Assembly (NCBI GenBank): GCA_023954595.1 | Contig: JAGSHJ010000173.1 | Span: forward strand, 1 to 6,484 | Source: Bacteriovoracaceae bacterium | GTDB lineage: Bacteria; Bdellovibrionota; Bacteriovoracia; Bacteriovoracales; Bacteriovoracaceae | Direction: 5' to 3' | DNA: 6,484 nucleotides | Made by a program: the position numbers and the translations under genes | Notes under the pieces: generated by a model | Told to the model about the DNA's origin: nothing | What the model saw: only the letters and a program-made list of their open reading frames with translations | Database searches by the model: none | Shown: positions 5,764-6,484 of the stretch, one piece after another | How positions within the stretch are numbered: position 1 is the stretch's first letter | How the letters are laid out: each line of letters starts with the position of its first letter

Positions 5764-6484
5764 ATGATTTCTATTAAATCCTCAAGAGAAATTGAAATTA
5801 TGAAGGAATCTTGCCAATTAGCGGCAAAGACCCTTAATTATATCGAAGGTAAGCTAAAAGTTGGAATGAGCACTGAAGAAGTGAACCAACTTTGCCATGA
5901 GTTTATCACTTCACATGGGGCATACCCATCACCACTTAATTATCATGGCTTTCCAAAGTCAGTTTGTACTTCTTTGAACGAAGTTATCTGCCATGGAATT
6001 CCGAGCGAAAAAGATATCCTGAAAGATGGAGATCTTCTAAATATTGATGTCACAACATACTTTAAAAAATTTCATGGTGACACTAACAGGACTTTCTTCA
6101 TCGGCAACGTTAGTGAAGAGAAGAAGAAGCTTGTTCGCACGACTTATGAATGCATGATGGCAGGAATTGGCGTTTGTAAGCCTGGAGCTCGTCTTGGTGA
6201 TGTTGGTGCAATCATTGAAGAAATCGCACATGCTAATGGCTACAGTGTAGTTCATGAATATTGTGGACACGGAATTGGAAGAGAGTTTCATGAAGATCCA
6301 CAAGTTCTTCATTATGGTAAGAAAGGTACTGGAGTGGAACTTAAACCAGGTATGACGTTCACTATTGAACCGATGATCAATGCTGGAAAGGCAACGGTGA
6401 AGTTACTTCCTGATGACTGGACAGTCGTCACAAAGGATCACAAACTGACGGCTCAATGGGAACATACCATTTTAGTCACTGACA
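5764..6484 (+). CDS. map: Type I methionine aminopeptidase (3' end cut by the window)
   Basis: Removes the initiator Met from nascent proteins whose second residue is small; a cytosolic dimetal enzyme. The window holds 240 codons of an open frame without a stop, where E. coli MAP has 264 residues, so only the last 20 or so residues are missing. It aligns with E. coli MAP at an offset of two. Metal ligands are Asp95 (NIDV), Asp106 (GDTNRT), His169 (CGHGIG), Glu202 (TIEPM) and Glu233 (QWEHT), and the substrate-site His is His77 (CHGIP). The N-terminus MISIKSSREIEIMKESC matches the bacterial type Ia form without the SH3-binding or zinc-finger extension of eukaryotic MAPs. The start is supported by AGGAG at 5753. 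It is divergent from the minus operon and probably has its own promoter. An antisense open frame at 6037-6312 is a shadow of this gene. Confidence 0.96.
   Translation, partial: MISIKSSREIEIMKESCQLAAKTLNYIEGKLKVGMSTEEVNQLCHEFITSHGAYPSPLNYHGFPKSVCTSLNEVICHGIPSEKDILKDGDLLNIDVTTYFKKFHGDTNRTFFIGNVSEEKKKLVRTTYECMMAGIGVCKPGARLGDVGAIIEEIAHANGYSVVHEYCGHGIGREFHEDPQVLHYGKKGTGVELKPGMTFTIEPMINAGKATVKLLPDDWTVVTKDHKLTAQWEHTILVTD

Noticed and set aside
1..6484. tRNA, rRNA, CRISPR array, insertion sequence or phage attachment site
   Set aside because: No cloverleaf, spaced direct repeats, transposase motif or terminal inverted repeats were seen on either strand.

Overview
This AT-rich bacterial window holds seven tightly packed protein genes and no RNA genes, insertion sequences or CRISPR arrays. 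The gene families are Proteobacteria/Bdellovibrionota-like: an Aat transferase, a type I methionine aminopeptidase, a DesB-type acyl-CoA desaturase with a C-terminal tail, and complex-I-like subunits. An AT-rich member of the Bdellovibrionota (Bacteriovorax-like) or a marine gammaproteobacterium would fit. The taxonomic guess is an inference of low confidence.

Layout. (1) Positions 1-1695, plus strand: the end of an operon encoding a NuoD/hydrogenase-large-subunit homologue, possibly cut at its 5' end, and a NuoI/HycF-like ferredoxin with two 4Fe-4S clusters. The large subunit lacks both the NiFe-binding cysteines of hydrogenases and the quinone-site histidine motif of NuoD. It therefore looks like part of a complex-I-like or hydrogenase-related membrane complex whose other subunits would lie upstream. 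(2) 1796-2881, plus: a membrane acyl-CoA delta-9 desaturase with three histidine boxes. Its best start is 36 bases inside the longest open frame. An imperfect inverted repeat lies upstream and could be an operator. (3) 2878-5625, minus: a three-gene operon transcribed as D-2-hydroxyacid dehydrogenase, ureohydrolase (agmatinase/arginase family), then aat. The ureohydrolase frame is broken by what looks like one missing base; a -1 shift restores a complete 367-residue protein that overlaps the aat start by 10 bases. The aat and desaturase stop codons overlap tail to tail. (4) 5764-6484, plus: methionine aminopeptidase, cut by the window end. It is divergent from the minus operon across a 138-base intergenic region that carries a good minus-strand promoter.

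How they fit together: the right half groups functions in nitrogen/polyamine-type metabolism (ureohydrolase, 2-hydroxyacid dehydrogenase) with two enzymes that shape protein N-termini (Aat, which adds Leu/Phe N-degrons, and MAP, which removes initiator Met). The left half is membrane bioenergetics plus membrane lipid desaturation. The most notable points are the frameshifted ureohydrolase, the stripped-down NuoD-like subunit, and the coupling of a ureohydrolase to aat.
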